A stretch of DNA of 64,000 nt, taken from Hymenopellis radicata. Its lineage: Eukaryota; Basidiomycota; Agaricomycetes; Agaricales; Physalacriaceae. Position numbers and translations under genes: made by a program. The first letter of the stretch is position 1, and each line of letters starts with the position of its first letter. This document shows, piece by piece, positions 42,890-54,479 of this stretch. The notes beneath the pieces were generated by a model that saw only the letters and a program-made list of their open reading frames with translations, made no database searches and was not told the origin of the DNA. The stretch spans positions 113,920 through 177,919 of the forward strand of contig JADNRX010000080.1 of the NCBI GenBank assembly GCA_015501595.1, given 5' to 3'.

Positions 42890-45258
42890 CTACTTTGCAG
42901 TTGCACCAGCGTCATTCGGAGGCGCCGCGCCTGTACCGATAAGAGTCTTGTGTCCAAAGCTCGGTACACCTTCATCCGTAACAACAAAGAGGTACGCGGG
43001 ACCCGGAGGGTATAAGGCTGGGGTGGGCGGGCCTATAACGGTGAGCGTCATCCTGTCGCTAGAGAGAGACGAGACGAGCTTGAGCATTCGTTGATCCATG
43101 TGAACGCCGTGAGTGGCGAAGCCCGGGTCCATGAGAGCAACTAGAAAGAAATTAGGATGTATATGGCAAATTGTTGATTAATGGGAGTGTACCAGAGACA
43201 TTGGACGCTGTATCAGGTAAGGACACATACAACGTGAAGGTCTGAGTGTAGTCGACCGTTGCGGGTAACTGGGTGTATGTCGGACGAGGACGCGACATGT
43301 ACGGAGGGCTAAGGAACTCCATCCTGGCGAAGCGATTAGTGCACGAACCGCATGAACAAGTTCATGTCCACTCACCGATATTCAGTGGGGAACCTCACCG
43401 CCGTCGTGACATCAGTGTTGGGATTAGAGCCCGCTACCTTTATGAGATTGAGTGTGAAGTGGAACATGGAGACCTACCCAGCATGATAGTCCCATCAGGA
43501 ATCAGAGTAGCCGTCGAATGGTACATCCTCGGAATCGCAGACGCCGGAATTCCATCACTCGAAAACCTCTGTCCTGAAGGGGCCGCCGGATCGTACACGA
43601 CTGGCGTCAACGCTGGATGGTCTGCATTGCTTTCTCCGATCTGGTTAAAGGCCTAGTAGTTCATCATGAACAAATGAACTCGAAAGCGCACTTCTATAGA
43701 AAGAACTCACGTTGCCATATCCTGCAAGACCGATCTGGGCTCCATTGACAATGACGACGCGGCCATCGGGGAGGAGGATGAGCTCTAGCATAATACGCGC
43801 TTGAGGCATAGTTTCCACCATCCATCCCGCAGCGATCCCGGCAGGAGTTAAAACGAGTCGCGAGCATTGATCTGAAGCTGGGAATCGCGAATCGACAATG
43901 GAAGTATCGGTGCTGTCAGGAAACGTAGAGCCGCCGCAAATGAGAACTTCTGGCGTGTAGTCGTTTTCCGGCGTCAGAGGGAGGAGAGTGGCCCCGGCGG
44001 AGAACGGTGACCTATGCTTCCGCTTAGATGAAGTACTAGCTTTCAATAATGAAGTACGTACGTGATGCGCACACCATTCGGAATGTCGGGAAGTCGGGTT
44101 TCAGTGTTGGTTTTCCAGTCCAGGATCATAGCATTTTGGTTTGCAGCGACGAAAATGGTACCGTCGGGGAGGTACACCATGATGGGGAACTCATTTCCGT
44201 TTAGCGTGTCGTGAAGAAACTGGCTTGGGATTTGAATGCCGTTGAAGCCTTGGGAAACCTATTAGAGATCTTTGGAAAATGACCGACATAGATCACACGA
44301 TACCGTTGATGTTTTTGGAAGGGAAGAATTCGTAGGTAGGATTAATGATGCTTGCATTGTTGGTAAATCTACCATCGCAAGAAGAAAAAAAGTGAGCAAG
44401 ATAGGGGCGAGCGGGATTGCTAGACTTACCCGCCTATCGTCGACCCTCTGTAGTACGTGTTATCTCAGTAGATAGATGAAACTTTCGGCGTTTGAACGTA
44501 CCCAAAAATGAGAACCGAACCATCTTCAAGACGAACCTGTAGCGGCGTCACTAACAGGATTGGAGAGCCAAGTGTAATGAACAGACCGACGCAGCGTACC
44601 ATCGGAACGATGTAAGCCTGATAACATCCTGGTTTTCGAAAATATCGCATGTTCCATCGTTGCACGGGGTGAACAAGCGGAGGGCTTGTCGACCGTCCTC
44701 ACCTTTAGAAGAGTAAGCACTGGGGCATGGGCCCTAGAACCGTCGATTGGAACGTACCAGTAATAACAACAGGATTGCCACCAGAGCTGACCAAAGTGCC
44801 ATTGCTCAAGAAGCTACCGGTCGCACACCAAGTGTTACTGGCTGGGTTCAGAGCGCGAATTGCCTTTGTCTCCAGGTTCACCTCTGAGACCCATGCGATG
44901 TGCCCGTCAACAGTAAGGGGATTGTGCTCGCTACAGCTCGGACGTCAGTCGACTGGGCAACACAATACAGAAGTCATACTTACACCTTGTCAAGTACGAT
45001 CACCGTATTCTCAGACGTAACAGCGAGCTCCAGGGCGCTCACGCCGGTAGTCCTGATGAACGATATATAAATCAACGAGCCCTTGTACACCCGAGATAAC
45101 GCGTACCCGTTCTGCACCAGGGACCATTGGCCTGGGACGACTGCGCGTCGATGCTCCTTTGCGGCAGTACCACCACCGGCGAGAGACGCGTACAGAGACG
45201 GAAGGACGGCGAGTACAATCGTAGGGTACTGATACAGTTTCTTCAGTGAGAAAAGCAT
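42890..45258 (-). CDS. Glyoxal-oxidase-type copper radical oxidase (AA5 family), secreted
   Basis: Start at ATG 45258 with a signal-peptide-like N-terminus (MLFSLKKLYQYPTIVLAVLP). About ten short introns. In order: WSLVQNG, TTGVSALELAV, EHNPLTVDGHIAW, LNPASNTWCATGSFLSNGTL, GGNPVV, DGRQALRLFTPC, TSFRWYAAS, VRLEDGSVLIFG, FPIMVYLPDGTIFVAANQNA, TLLPLTPENDYTPEVLICGG, CSRLVLTPAGIAAGWMVETM, LLPDGRVVIVNGA, IPRMYHSTATLIPDGTIMLA, GSNPNTDVTTAVRFPTEYR, PPYMSRPRPTY and DPGFATHGVHMDQRMLKLV. The copper-radical residues of the family are in place: Cys in NTWCATG, Tyr in RWYAAS, Tyr-His in RMYHS and His in FATHG. Family members oxidise aldehydes such as glyoxal and supply hydrogen peroxide for lignin attack outside the cell. 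The stop is at 42892-42890. No frame break was seen. Confidence 0.92.
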
Positions 45259-45560
45259 GTCTTGGATAGTAAAAAGAGGTCAGTCTGAAGAAGGTACTAC
45301 CAGAGATTGCAAAGCACTGAACTGAGTACACAGGATCCGGACTGCTAGCCACTCGTTTTATACCTCATCGTGGGTCCTCGTCTCACGAAACACTATGATT
45401 TAACCAGCTGAGAGAGTTGGTTAGTAAGTCAGGTCTCCATTCCTGCCTATTGCCTCAATTCTATATTCTGTGAGTGCGAAAACGTAGTGAAAAAAGCAGG
45501 AGACACGAACACGCGCAAGGTACTGGATGAAAGAGACGTCGTAAAGCTGGGTTCATCTGT

Positions 45561-45743
45561 CAAATCAGAGGCATTCTGAATAAAGATACACGAGGCGATG
45601 TCGGACAAATGTCGGAAGCGTGTAAGTACCAAGCTGGTACCTCCAATTCCGACAAATCAGAGGCATTCTGAATGAAGATACACGAGGCGATGTCGGACAA
45701 ATGTCGGAAGCGTGTAAGTGCAAGCTGGTACCTCCAATTCAGA
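45561..45743. repeat. 92-base tandem duplication upstream of the glyoxal oxidase gene
   Basis: Copies at 45561-45652 and 45653-45743 start caaatcagaggcattctgaa and differ at only a few positions. They lie about 300 bases upstream of the glyoxal oxidase start, so they may have duplicated promoter sequence. Confidence 0.95.
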
Positions 45744-45860
45744 GTTTGAAATCTTGCAGCCGGGGCACGCATTTATGAGAGTTCCCCAAAGAGTTCCTTT
45801 GACTCCGACGATACACTGCGCTTGCTTTCTGCGTGTATGTTATCCGCGCTGAAATTTGCC

Positions 45861-46150
45861 TCATGATGGCATTGGTGGTGTGGGCGGGCCAATAATGGTG
45901 AGCGTCTTCTTGTCGTTAGAGAGAAACGAGATGAGTTTAAGCATTCGTTGTAAACGCCGTGAGTGGCGAAGCCCGGGTCTATGAGAGCAACTAGGACAAG
46001 TGTCAAGCCGTGTATAATGACTGGTGATTATGACAGCGTACCAGATTGGGCGCGGTAGAAGGCAATGATACAGATAACGTGAAGACCTGAGTGTAGTCGA
46101 CCGTGTCAGGTAACTGGGTATATGTTGGACGAGGGCGTGACATCCTCTAC
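45861..46150 (-). pseudogene. Broken copy of the glyoxal oxidase 3' end
   Basis: Reading leftwards, MSRPRPTYTQLPDTVDYTQV is followed by FTL and VSLP, an intron, and VALIDPGFATHGV. This matches the last two exons of the neighbouring glyoxal oxidase gene. A deletion of about 7 bases at the position of HMDQR (near 45950) shifts frame, leaving MLKLISFLSNDKKTLTIIGP in another frame. The final conserved part is missing. The copy may have become the 3' end of the unrecognised gene immediately upstream on the same strand. Confidence 0.8.
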
Positions 46151-46199
46151 AAGTGCGGCGGAGACTGGCAAATTTCTGGATGAAATGCTCATTCATTTG

Positions 46200-47465
46200 T
46201 GTCAGCTTGGCACTGTACACGTACCAGTTGATCTCAGGTCTGATTCTCAGCTGGGAGCCTTCCATCTGCCAAACCGATACTTGAGGGACGAGATAAACAG
46301 GTGTCGTCGTCATCGACATTGGCTGAGGTGCGTGATAGCCGGTCTGATATTGTCTAGTCAGTGAGGAACGAAGACAACAGGAACACAAACCGTGGTAGAG
46401 TCAAATGCAACTTCCAGTGAGGTCGGTTTGTCTGATTTAGAAATGACCAACATTTCCAACACGAAAAAAGGACAGCACTTACAGGCGCATCAAAGAAGTT
46501 GAACACCTGGTGACACTCGACCTCAAACCCGGAATGATCCCATTTGAGGTGAATTAGCAACATTTGCTGCGTCTTGAAGGTATTGTGCTGATTGCAGAAG
46601 GGGCGGCACCAACCGCGCAGCTTTGTCGAGTGAGAAATATCGGACTCAGAGGTTGGATCGTAAGGAAAATATCGACTTCCGGCGCACGCGACTGGGGGCG
46701 TGCATCAGTCTTGATGCCAGTCCTTTTACAAGCGAGGTAGAACCCAGTCTGGAGATTACGTCTCAGAAATGGCAGTCGAGAGACCGGTCTAAAGTACTGC
46801 ACCACTTTCACCAGCTCATGAGGAGGGATGTTGGGATTGGGTATGATCTGTATTTCGTCGTCGTCCACGTTTGGGGGAGACACAGGACGATCATCACTAG
46901 CTTCAGACACTGAGCCAGAGTCTGAGTCGTCAGACAAAGAATCAGGTAGTATTAGGGCAGTCGGCTTGGATTTTCGTGCACATTTTCTAAGCTGGGACTC
47001 AGATGATCAAATCATGGGTCGAGGAATGGACTTACCGTGATATTAATGGAGGGCGCACGATAAACGGAATAGGGGGCGTTTCCTCGTTACTAGATAGCGG
47101 ACATCCTTGGGGCGGGGATCGTGTCGCGTTGGAAGCCTTCATCGCTGGGAGGGACCAACAGACTTCCGATATGACTTTACTACACGTCGCACTGACAAGG
47201 GCCCTGGTACAGTCTGTAATAAAAGTAAATAGTATACCAATGGACGGGAATATTCATCACTGACCACTGTCCTTCGGCTCGGAACAATGGCGCCACTAAC
47301 ACAGCGAATATTATGGGAACCAGTAGGCGTTGGTGGTCCGTAATTACTGGCCAATTTTCGCGACATTACGGTATGCCGTTTCCTCTGTGGTGACTGATAC
47401 GAGCCATTTTGGCTTGATAACGGCTGGCGCGCAGATATAGTCGAGTAGTCCATAGTCCGGTCCAT
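46200..47465 (-). CDS. Unrecognised multi-exon protein
   Basis: Start at ATG 47465 (MDRTMDYSTISARQPLSSQN). Exons continue through RKRHTVMSRKLASNYG, an intron at about 47265-47214, then CTRALVSATCSKVISEVCWS, PPIPFIVRPPL, intron, KPTALILPDSLSDDSDSGSV, DEIQIIPNPNIPPHELVKVV and LRRNLQTGFYLA. A short intron (46728-46691) restores frame to CAGSRYFPYDPTSESDISHS, WCRPFCNQHNTFKTQQMLLI and HLKWDHSGFEVECHQVFNFF. Further exons appear to encode LEVAFDSTT, GYHAPQPMSMTTTPVYLVPQ and SVWQMEGSQLRIRPEINWY. The 3' end is unclear and may run into the broken glyoxal oxidase copy. The acidic N-terminal half is probably disordered; the C-terminal half looks folded with paired Cys. Family unknown. Confidence 0.5.
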
Positions 47466-47797
47466 TTCTTCGCGTCGAGAAGGCCTGAGAAAAGGTGAAT
47501 GCTCAATAATCTAGAAATGGGATCGTCGAAGGCTTCACTACGCGACAAGCAGGAGCAAAAGACCGGAGATGATCGAAGTTCCGGTCCAAGCGTCAAGTTT
47601 TCCTTTTTTGGAAAATGCTCACTGTCACGTGCTCGTGAGCTCCAGACCAAAATTTAAAGCAAAAAGCAAAGAGTATTGTACAGTATTGCATTGTAACAGA
47701 TCAAGCATTGAGACGAGTCGTACACAAAGTAGTACATGCATATATAATAGTACACTTTTGATAAGTCGGAAATCTGACATGCCCCCATGGTCGGCGA

Positions 47798-49989
47798 TTA
47801 CCTGCCACGATAATCTGACTCGGAAAGGCTGTCGAACGACGAACTGCTCGATGTTTCGAGCATGTCCCACTGCGAACCATCTGAAGAACTAACGTAACCA
47901 TCCGACCGAGGTGTGAGATGATCAAGGACATCCGATACGTCCTCTGACGCGAAGGATCCTCCGGAAGAACTGCTGCTCGACACTGACAGAGGCGGGGAGT
48001 TTGCACCCCCCGATGCGTCAGAGCTCCATCCCTCATCATCGCTTTCCATAAGCTGATACTCGGGATCAGAAGCCTCGTCCACAAACACCGCACTTTGATT
48101 GTCGGCCGCAGCTAGCCCCTTCTCTTTCCCCTTAGCCATCGACAGAACACTCTGCGCATCCGAATCCTCCTCTTGGCTCTCACACTGATATCCACGCAAG
48201 TCTCGGATAGTCTCCATACTCGTAGTGCGATGGAGGAGACGGCGCTGCTCATCAATGACACCCTGATCCCATCGAAGAAGAGCATCACGCTCCCGATCAT
48301 GTCGAAGGAACATCTCATCCCAAAGACTGGGTGGGGCGGGTTGTAGAGAACACCGAATCACCCAGTCCGTAGCCAGCATGGCGAGGCAGGTCGTATCCTT
48401 CCATTCTTGCATGAAGGGGCTGAAAAACGAACGTCGGCGGGTTCCTTCATGTCCAAATCGACTGACAAAATCGATGAGCTAACGCGACATCGTGAAAAGC
48501 ATGGTTACTTACAGTTTGGTGAAGAGTTTGAGAACGGAACCTTTCATAGGTCCGTCAATGATTTGCGCTTGCACGCGCTGACATTGGATCTTGTCGAAAG
48601 CAATTTGAAGAACCTGATCCAGCGCGTCCTTCGCCAACCCCTTTTCACGTTCGTCTTCGGTGATAATGATGCCGATGGACAATTCTCCAACTCCTGAGAG
48701 GAACGGGGAATGATGAGTGGGTAGCAGATAAACGAAGCCGCATATTGGGAATCGCTTGTAGGAAGTCGAGAAATAGTTGGGCACGTTTGCGGTGGGGACG
48801 GTGGTTGACGGCATGTCGTCCCGGTTGAGACTGGTATTCCTCTTTACAAATCCGTCCCAATTCTGCTTTATACCAGAGGAGTCGAGACGATCGTGCGTTC
48901 CTGCAAGTCGCTCCTGGCCATTTCCTGGCTGAGTCGCATCCTGTACCCCAAACAAGAACCGAGGAGGTCCATATTCTACCTGTTCTTTCTGCCATGATGC
49001 GTACGCTTCTTCATCAAAAGAAGGCAAACCATTCTCGTCTTCATCGTGCATGCGGGTAGTGCCCAAAGACGTATTTCCCGCTGTGTAATCGTGTTCTGCC
49101 GTATTTGGCTTAGGAAAGTTGAAATTGAAGTCAAACTTCGCTGAGGTTTCCACTTTGACCTATAGAAAACTTTCAGTGAGCTACAAATCAGACGGACCTT
49201 ATGCACATACCGCTTTTCGTACTGGAGGCTTGACGTCTTCGTTGACTAACCCTTCATTCATGTCCTCGTCTTCAGATGATGCTGTCGACTCATGAATAAA
49301 AGATCGATGGAATGGAGAGGTACATACGCTTCCTTTTCTTGGCCATTTCTGCGTTATTGTCGAGGTTTTGCCTGTACTCCCTTTTGACAACGGGAGTATC
49401 CTTGGAAACGATCAGTGTGGATTCGCGGGAATAAAGAAATATAACTCACTAGTTTTGAAAAACTCTCCTCGTCTGCGAATGAGGCTGTGATGAGGCGAGG
49501 ACAGGACTCCCGACGATACATGGATTTACTACCTTGCTTTCCTTGACTCGAAGGTGATGGGAGCTCAACCCGATTGACACCGCGAGGTAAAGCTGTCATT
49601 CAATGAGAAGAAGAATATAATGCGGAGCTTTACGACATACCGTTCTTGTCTAACGTAGTATTCTCTGTTATTGGGAAAGCCTGTGACATTGAGGCTTCAT
49701 CGGTGGAAGTGGGCTTAACATCGTTCCATGGACGCATGAACGACGAGACCGGAGTGAAGTCCTTTGACCGATTCGGATTAGCCGGAAGGTCCAGAGGAAT
49801 AGGAAGGGATCTAGAGGTATCCTGTATCACAGCAAAGTAGCGCGCGCTGCATACAAAGGTGGTAAAGTCATCCGCTTGGGCAGCTTCAACCGTTGCGAGC
49901 TGCAGTTCCTCGAAAAGCCGGTGCAAGGTGGCCCAGTCGTCATCATACAAGGCGTCGAGACGGTCAAGCAACGCCACACGAGGTGACAT
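47798..49989 (-). CDS. GNAT-like N-acetyltransferase domain protein with long acidic tail, paralogue A
   Basis: The true start is the ATG at 49989-49987 (MSPRVALLDRLDALYDDDWA); an upstream TTG is not needed. N-terminal part RLFEELQLATVEAAQADDFT, then Ser/Pro-rich exons, a basic stretch (AEMAKKRKR) and KVETSAKFDFNFNF. The acetyltransferase-like core follows: FPICGFVYLL, LSIGIIITEDEREKGLAKDA, LDQVLQIAFDKIQCQRVQAQ, KGSVLKLFTKLGFGHEGTRR and EWKDTTCLAMLATDWV. These are the GNAT elements of the RimJ/RimL-like type, although the Q/RxxGxG/A acetyl-CoA motif is modified (REKGLA). After the domain comes LWDEMFLRHDRERDALLRWD and a Ser/Asp/Glu-rich tail. Introns keep phase; stop at 47800-47798. A paralogue lies at 54480-55822. 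Substrate is unknown. Confidence 0.75.
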
Positions 49990-51203
49990 GGTGGGCAACT
50001 GGAAGGTGTGTTTTGATCGATGCGAGCTTTAAGCGCCTCGAGTCATGATGATACCCACGGGAGCGTAAGCGTCTAACAATTATAGTTTTGCACGTTGCCG
50101 AAGATGTTGATTGCGGGCGGTGCAGTACTGTGGAGTGAATGAAACCTTGTCAATGAGATGAGAAATAGAACGAAGACTGGTACTGACCTTGTGCAAGCGC
50201 TTGCTGGTATGCGTGAGAAGCGGCGACTCAGACTGGATAACGGAAGCGCCTTTTCTTCTTTCAATCAGCTGATGGGTTCCAGTCGATTGCTATCATCGAC
50301 GATTTCTGGCCTGTACGATTCGAATAGGCGTGTTAACGCGTGAACATATAGACTTGAATCGAGCTCCGCGAGGTTGTTGGGATTGGTTCGAGTCTAGTGA
50401 ACATTGAAAAAAGAACTATGCACGTTGATGCAGAGACTGTCGACTCGCGGCATGACGGCACAACACTGTGACTTTCCCACGTCGTCATCTAAGCGCATTT
50501 TTCTCTGCCCGAAGTAGCCGAAGAGTTCTTGGAGGGGGCAGGAGAGCTTCATCGAGGATGTCAAAACCAAGACACAAGCCTATCGCCACGAAAACTAGTA
50601 TGTCGAGGACTGTGTTACACCTATCTAGCCCTGAGCGTTGTCCAATTGAACTCCTCGTGGCGGCGACTCTGACGAAGAGATGGAACACCGACGACGAGGA
50701 AGACAAGGACGACAAGACGTATTATAATTCAGACGAAGGTGGCGAGGACGATAGCTCACAGAACAATTAACCGGCTCACCGGCGATGAGACGGAAGATGG
50801 CACCGGACATGTGTGAACAAACGGCGCATCATTCTACTCATTGTCGTTGCTCATATATCAGTCCAAGACATGGTTTAGTACTACATACTCTACTGCGTTC
50901 AATATGCATCTTTCTTTTCGTCTTGCTACTTGAGAGATCCCTGTACATGGTTCTGATGCTGCAGTGCGGCGCAGCCCGACTTACCGTCAACAAAGAAGGC
51001 CTGACCACCATAGGTCCGTCTTCTATCTGTTTTAAGGCACACAACGGAGTATAGACGTAACCTTGGCACTGGTGTGATACGGAGAATGGGGCCTCATTGA
51101 CCGAGAATGTGGCACACAAGTATCGAGTATGATAAAGAAGCTCAACCTTTTAGAGATCTTGCGATTACACATTATAAACGCTACAGAGCGCTCATAGCGT
51201 TCT
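49990..51203. other. Intergenic region, no gene supported
   Basis: Short open frames (for example plus strand 50468-50770, ending in an acidic DDEEDKDD run) show no family resemblance. The interval lies between the start of a minus-strand gene and the end of the next minus-strand gene. Confidence 0.4.
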
Positions 51204-52832
51204 TCAAAGCAGATCCAAATCCGCCCATGGCGAACCGATATGTCCCACCCTTGGGGGCGTGTCTGTCAGCATTGCTACCAAGAAGTCGTGAACAAGGTCT
51301 GCGGCCGCGATACCGGTGATATCGGCTGAAAAACAATTTTCAGCGCAGAACCCGCACAACATGTCGAGATGCTCACCGTGGTCATATGCAGGAGCAACTT
51401 CAACAATATCGGCGCCACTGTAATGATAAGCAACTGATTAGTACATGCCAGCAATTTCGAGGTCAACACATACACGAAGTTGAGGCCAGCGAGGCCACGA
51501 AGTATGCGCTTCATCTCCCGTGTCGTCCAACCGCCGGCTTCCGGTGTTCCAGCTGGGTGAAAAAATTTATTAGTTCAGGAGACATAAAAGCTTTCGTCGG
51601 GCTTACTAGCAGGGGCCAAACCAGGATCTGTCGCGACAAAGATGAAGGGTCAGAACGTTCTTCGCCGTAAATTCTGGGACATGCTTACCGATAACGTCGA
51701 TATCCAAACTAGAAGAGTTCAGTCAGATACATGGAAAGAGAAGAACGTAAGTAATCATTCAATACCTTAGATAAACGGGCGAGCTACCGACCCGTTTGCG
51801 AATGGCTTCAATAACTGCATTCACGCCATAATCATCGAGGTCTTCGGCGCTGATCACCTGGAACCCCACAGATTCATCATGCGTGACTTGGCGTTCACCC
51901 TAGGACAAGAAAACTTGACGTATTCTGAATGAGCAAAAGTGATTGCAACTTGCCATCATCTTGCTTCTGATACCCCCATGGATACTGGTGTTCGTCATCA
52001 AATGTTCTTCTGCTGCGATGGTGAAGTACGTTCCGTGCGTGATGCGTTCTTGATCAGTACGTCCTTCGACCGCACCAGTGTCCATGTGGGAGTCGAAGTG
52101 TATTACGGACACGGGTCCGTACACCTTGTATAGGGAGCGTAGAATGGGTAAGACCTACGCGAAATTCAGCCTTCTAGAGCTTTAGTAAAGGGAAGGCTAC
52201 TTGCAATGGTATGATCACCACCGAGAGTTACAACGCGAGGGTGCTCCTTTCCATCTAAGGCAAAAGCCGAAGTACGATCTTTGTATAAGGCGTTGATACC
52301 ACCCATAACCGGGCGCGAAATAAGCGTCGTGTACGCGGCCTCCATCTGGTCAATAGCCTTGGCGTTGTCCATGGCCGTCACAGGGACCTGGAGACACGGC
52401 CAACACTTTAGTCTTGTTCGCGGTGAAAAGCTGGCGGCTTACATCGCCACAGTCAATCAACTCTGCACCCAATTTCCCGGGGTTAACTTCCCAGCTGAGA
52501 TCCCAAGCATATCCCGGTATGCTTTGTCTACGACTTCCCGAGCGAATAGCATAAGGCCCGAAACGCGCACCAGGACGATAAGTAGTAGTCGTGTCAAATG
52601 GCATCCCAAAGATTGCAATGTCGTACGGCTTGGAGGCGTCTTCGAGGCACTTGACGTAGGGCAGATGCGCGTAGCTCAGAATACCGCCAAAGTATCCATG
52701 CTCTGTTTGTGGGCCATACTTGGACGTCCAGGGTTCGTCTGCGGTTGACGGACTAGACGTGTGCAGCGGCGATTGGTGCGCGAAAGCCAGCGAGGCGAAG
52801 AGCAGTGCCGTCAACATGGGTGTTGAGAACAA
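51204..52832 (-). CDS. Secreted-type ureohydrolase (agmatinase/arginase family)
   Basis: Start at ATG 52832 with a signal-peptide-like N-terminus (MFSTPMLTALLFASLAFAHQ). Following exons read IFGMPFDTTTTYRPGARFGP, INPGK-like linker, GAELIDCGD, VPVTAMDNAKAIDQMEAAY, VVTLGGDHTIA, VYGPVSVIHFDSHMDTG, HGTYFTIAAEEHL, SIHGGIRSKM, VGFQVISAEDLDDYGVNAVI, SPVYL, LDIDVIDPGLAPA, GGWTTREMKRILRGLAGLNF, VGADIVEVAPAYDH and ADITGIAAADLVHDFLV, stop at 51206-51204. The binuclear manganese-site motifs of the family are present: GGDH, DxHxD (DSHMD) and DxDxxDP (DIDVIDP). The family hydrolyses guanidino compounds to urea plus an amine. The exact substrate (agmatine, guanidinobutyrate or other) cannot be told from sequence. 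About eight short introns; no frame break. Confidence 0.9.
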
Positions 52833-53198
52833 GTCCAGATAGCTGGCAGTCCACTATCTCGGCCGTCGTCTCCCCTGCACAAGCTGAACTTGATAACGAT
52901 AGCAAATCAGGGCGGTAAGTATGCCTATCGGCAGGCGAAAACATTCCCAACATTCTTCAGTTTGTCTTGAAGTATATCCAGACGTCGTAATACCATCTCT
53001 TGGAGCATACGATGCCTCTGGTTAGAATCTGGTCGCAGTGGCTGCGATCGAGTACAATTTCAATCTCCGCTACAATCCAACTCAAAACCAGCCACCGCGT
53101 TCATCTGTTCAGTTTCCTCCTACCTTCATCATCGAAGCTTGAGCGATACTTGAACTACCCAGAACCACTCAGAACTACAAAATCTCAATCAATATCGA

Positions 53199-54197
53199 CA
53201 TGTCTGCTGTTTACACTTCTGACATTGTCTCCGCCTCGTTGTCGACAATCAAGGTACTTTTGGACGCTTGGCTCCTATCGGATGATACTCACGTCTTCTT
53301 GTAGCCTTCTGCTGCTGGCCAGCTCGAAGGTCTTGGCCTAGCTTTCCGTTTTTCGTTGGCCAGCTCCTCGGCTATGTCTTCTGACATTTCGGAGCCACCG
53401 ACTTTGTGTGACAATGAAAGTTTCAGTGCGTCCTCGTCATCTGCTTCGAGCTCACCATCTAGCTCTCGCGCCTCCTCAACGGAATTACCCTCTATTCAAG
53501 GTTCCTCACATCTTCTTCGAAACTCTCTCGTTCTAACATTCACTACCTTAGACAATGCAAGCTCATATTCTCGGGCCTCCTTTGCTGGGCTCATCGTGCA
53601 AGTTGTTGACGATCTCGAGGATAGCCCATACGCCTCATGCTTGGAAGAAGATTTCTTCAACTCATCTTTTGATTGTTCTTTGGATTCTTCATTTGACTCC
53701 ACAGATTTCGAGGTCGATTCTTCTGTCACAGGCGATTTTATAACTGGCGCACAAGCGCGCAGGGTCCTTTCAGTACAGATTTTCCATAATGTCTCGTCCA
53801 TCTCGAACCGAGCTCTATTCAGTATTGCAGAGTGCTCGCCAGCGCCAGAAAGTGCGCAAATCTTGTAAAGGCTCAGACTTGACACTCACGATTCATGTAG
53901 ATGATCTACGCCAAACGATACCCGAATCTATCGATAGCCAACCACTCTGTCCTCTGATGGCTAAAAGTGAGTTTTCCTGTTTTGACAATTGTCTGAGTCT
54001 GACAATGAATGTTCAGGCGATGCGAGATCCATTGACAGTAGCGTCGCCGATTTAGTAGCTACCAAACGTCGACGGGGTGCTATCAGGAGCTTTTTCAAGC
54101 GCTGCTTTAGGTATGTTGTTCCCAAGTTCTTTCCTTATCGCTCAGGCTGAAGCTCCGCGATGGTATGAAGGATTTCAAAGCTTTGAGCAGGAAGTAA
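53199..54197 (+). CDS. Serine-rich protein with basic C-terminus, unrecognised
   Basis: Start ATG at 53199 (MSAVYTSDIVSASLSTIK), donor GTACTT at 53253. Exon 2 opens PSAAGQLEGLGLAFRFSLAS and has a long Ser/Ala-rich stretch, then VLTFTTLDNASSYSRASFAG and an acidic FFNSSFDCSLDSSFDSTDFE. Exons 3-5 are short. The predicted C-terminus reads DARSIDSSVADLV, TKRRRGAIRSFFKRCF and ends KDFKALSRK at a stop at 54195-54197. The join between exon 2 (ending near 53866) and exon 3 is uncertain because two acceptors are possible. The minus-strand frame over the same bases (Glu/Lys-rich) is judged the shadow. Small, serine-rich proteins with a basic tail are common in agarics and unnamed. Confidence 0.5.
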
Positions 54198-54479
54198 ACT
54201 ATATCGTGGCATTTGTTGTGTTTGATCATCCTTTATGCTTAGAAACGTTGGTGTTATCTCTTGTACTACTGTTCTCGTGTTTTCACGCTAGCCTGTAGAT
54301 ATACTAGTGTACATTTTATCTTACTAATGAAAGGCGTTTCAAAAATATGTAACTACAGTTGGCGTTTCAAGTCGCCGCCCCATTGGCCACACCGCTCGTT
54401 GCTTTTCATCCACCGAAAACTGGATAAGCTCCACCATGCCCGGGTATCAGAAATTGAATACTGCAGCGCACGTACATCC

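Noticed and set aside
53496..53885. Glu/Lys/Ser-rich minus-strand frame
   Set aside because: It is antisense to a serine-rich plus-strand exon whose splice signals and upstream ATG are better; charged antisense frames are expected there.
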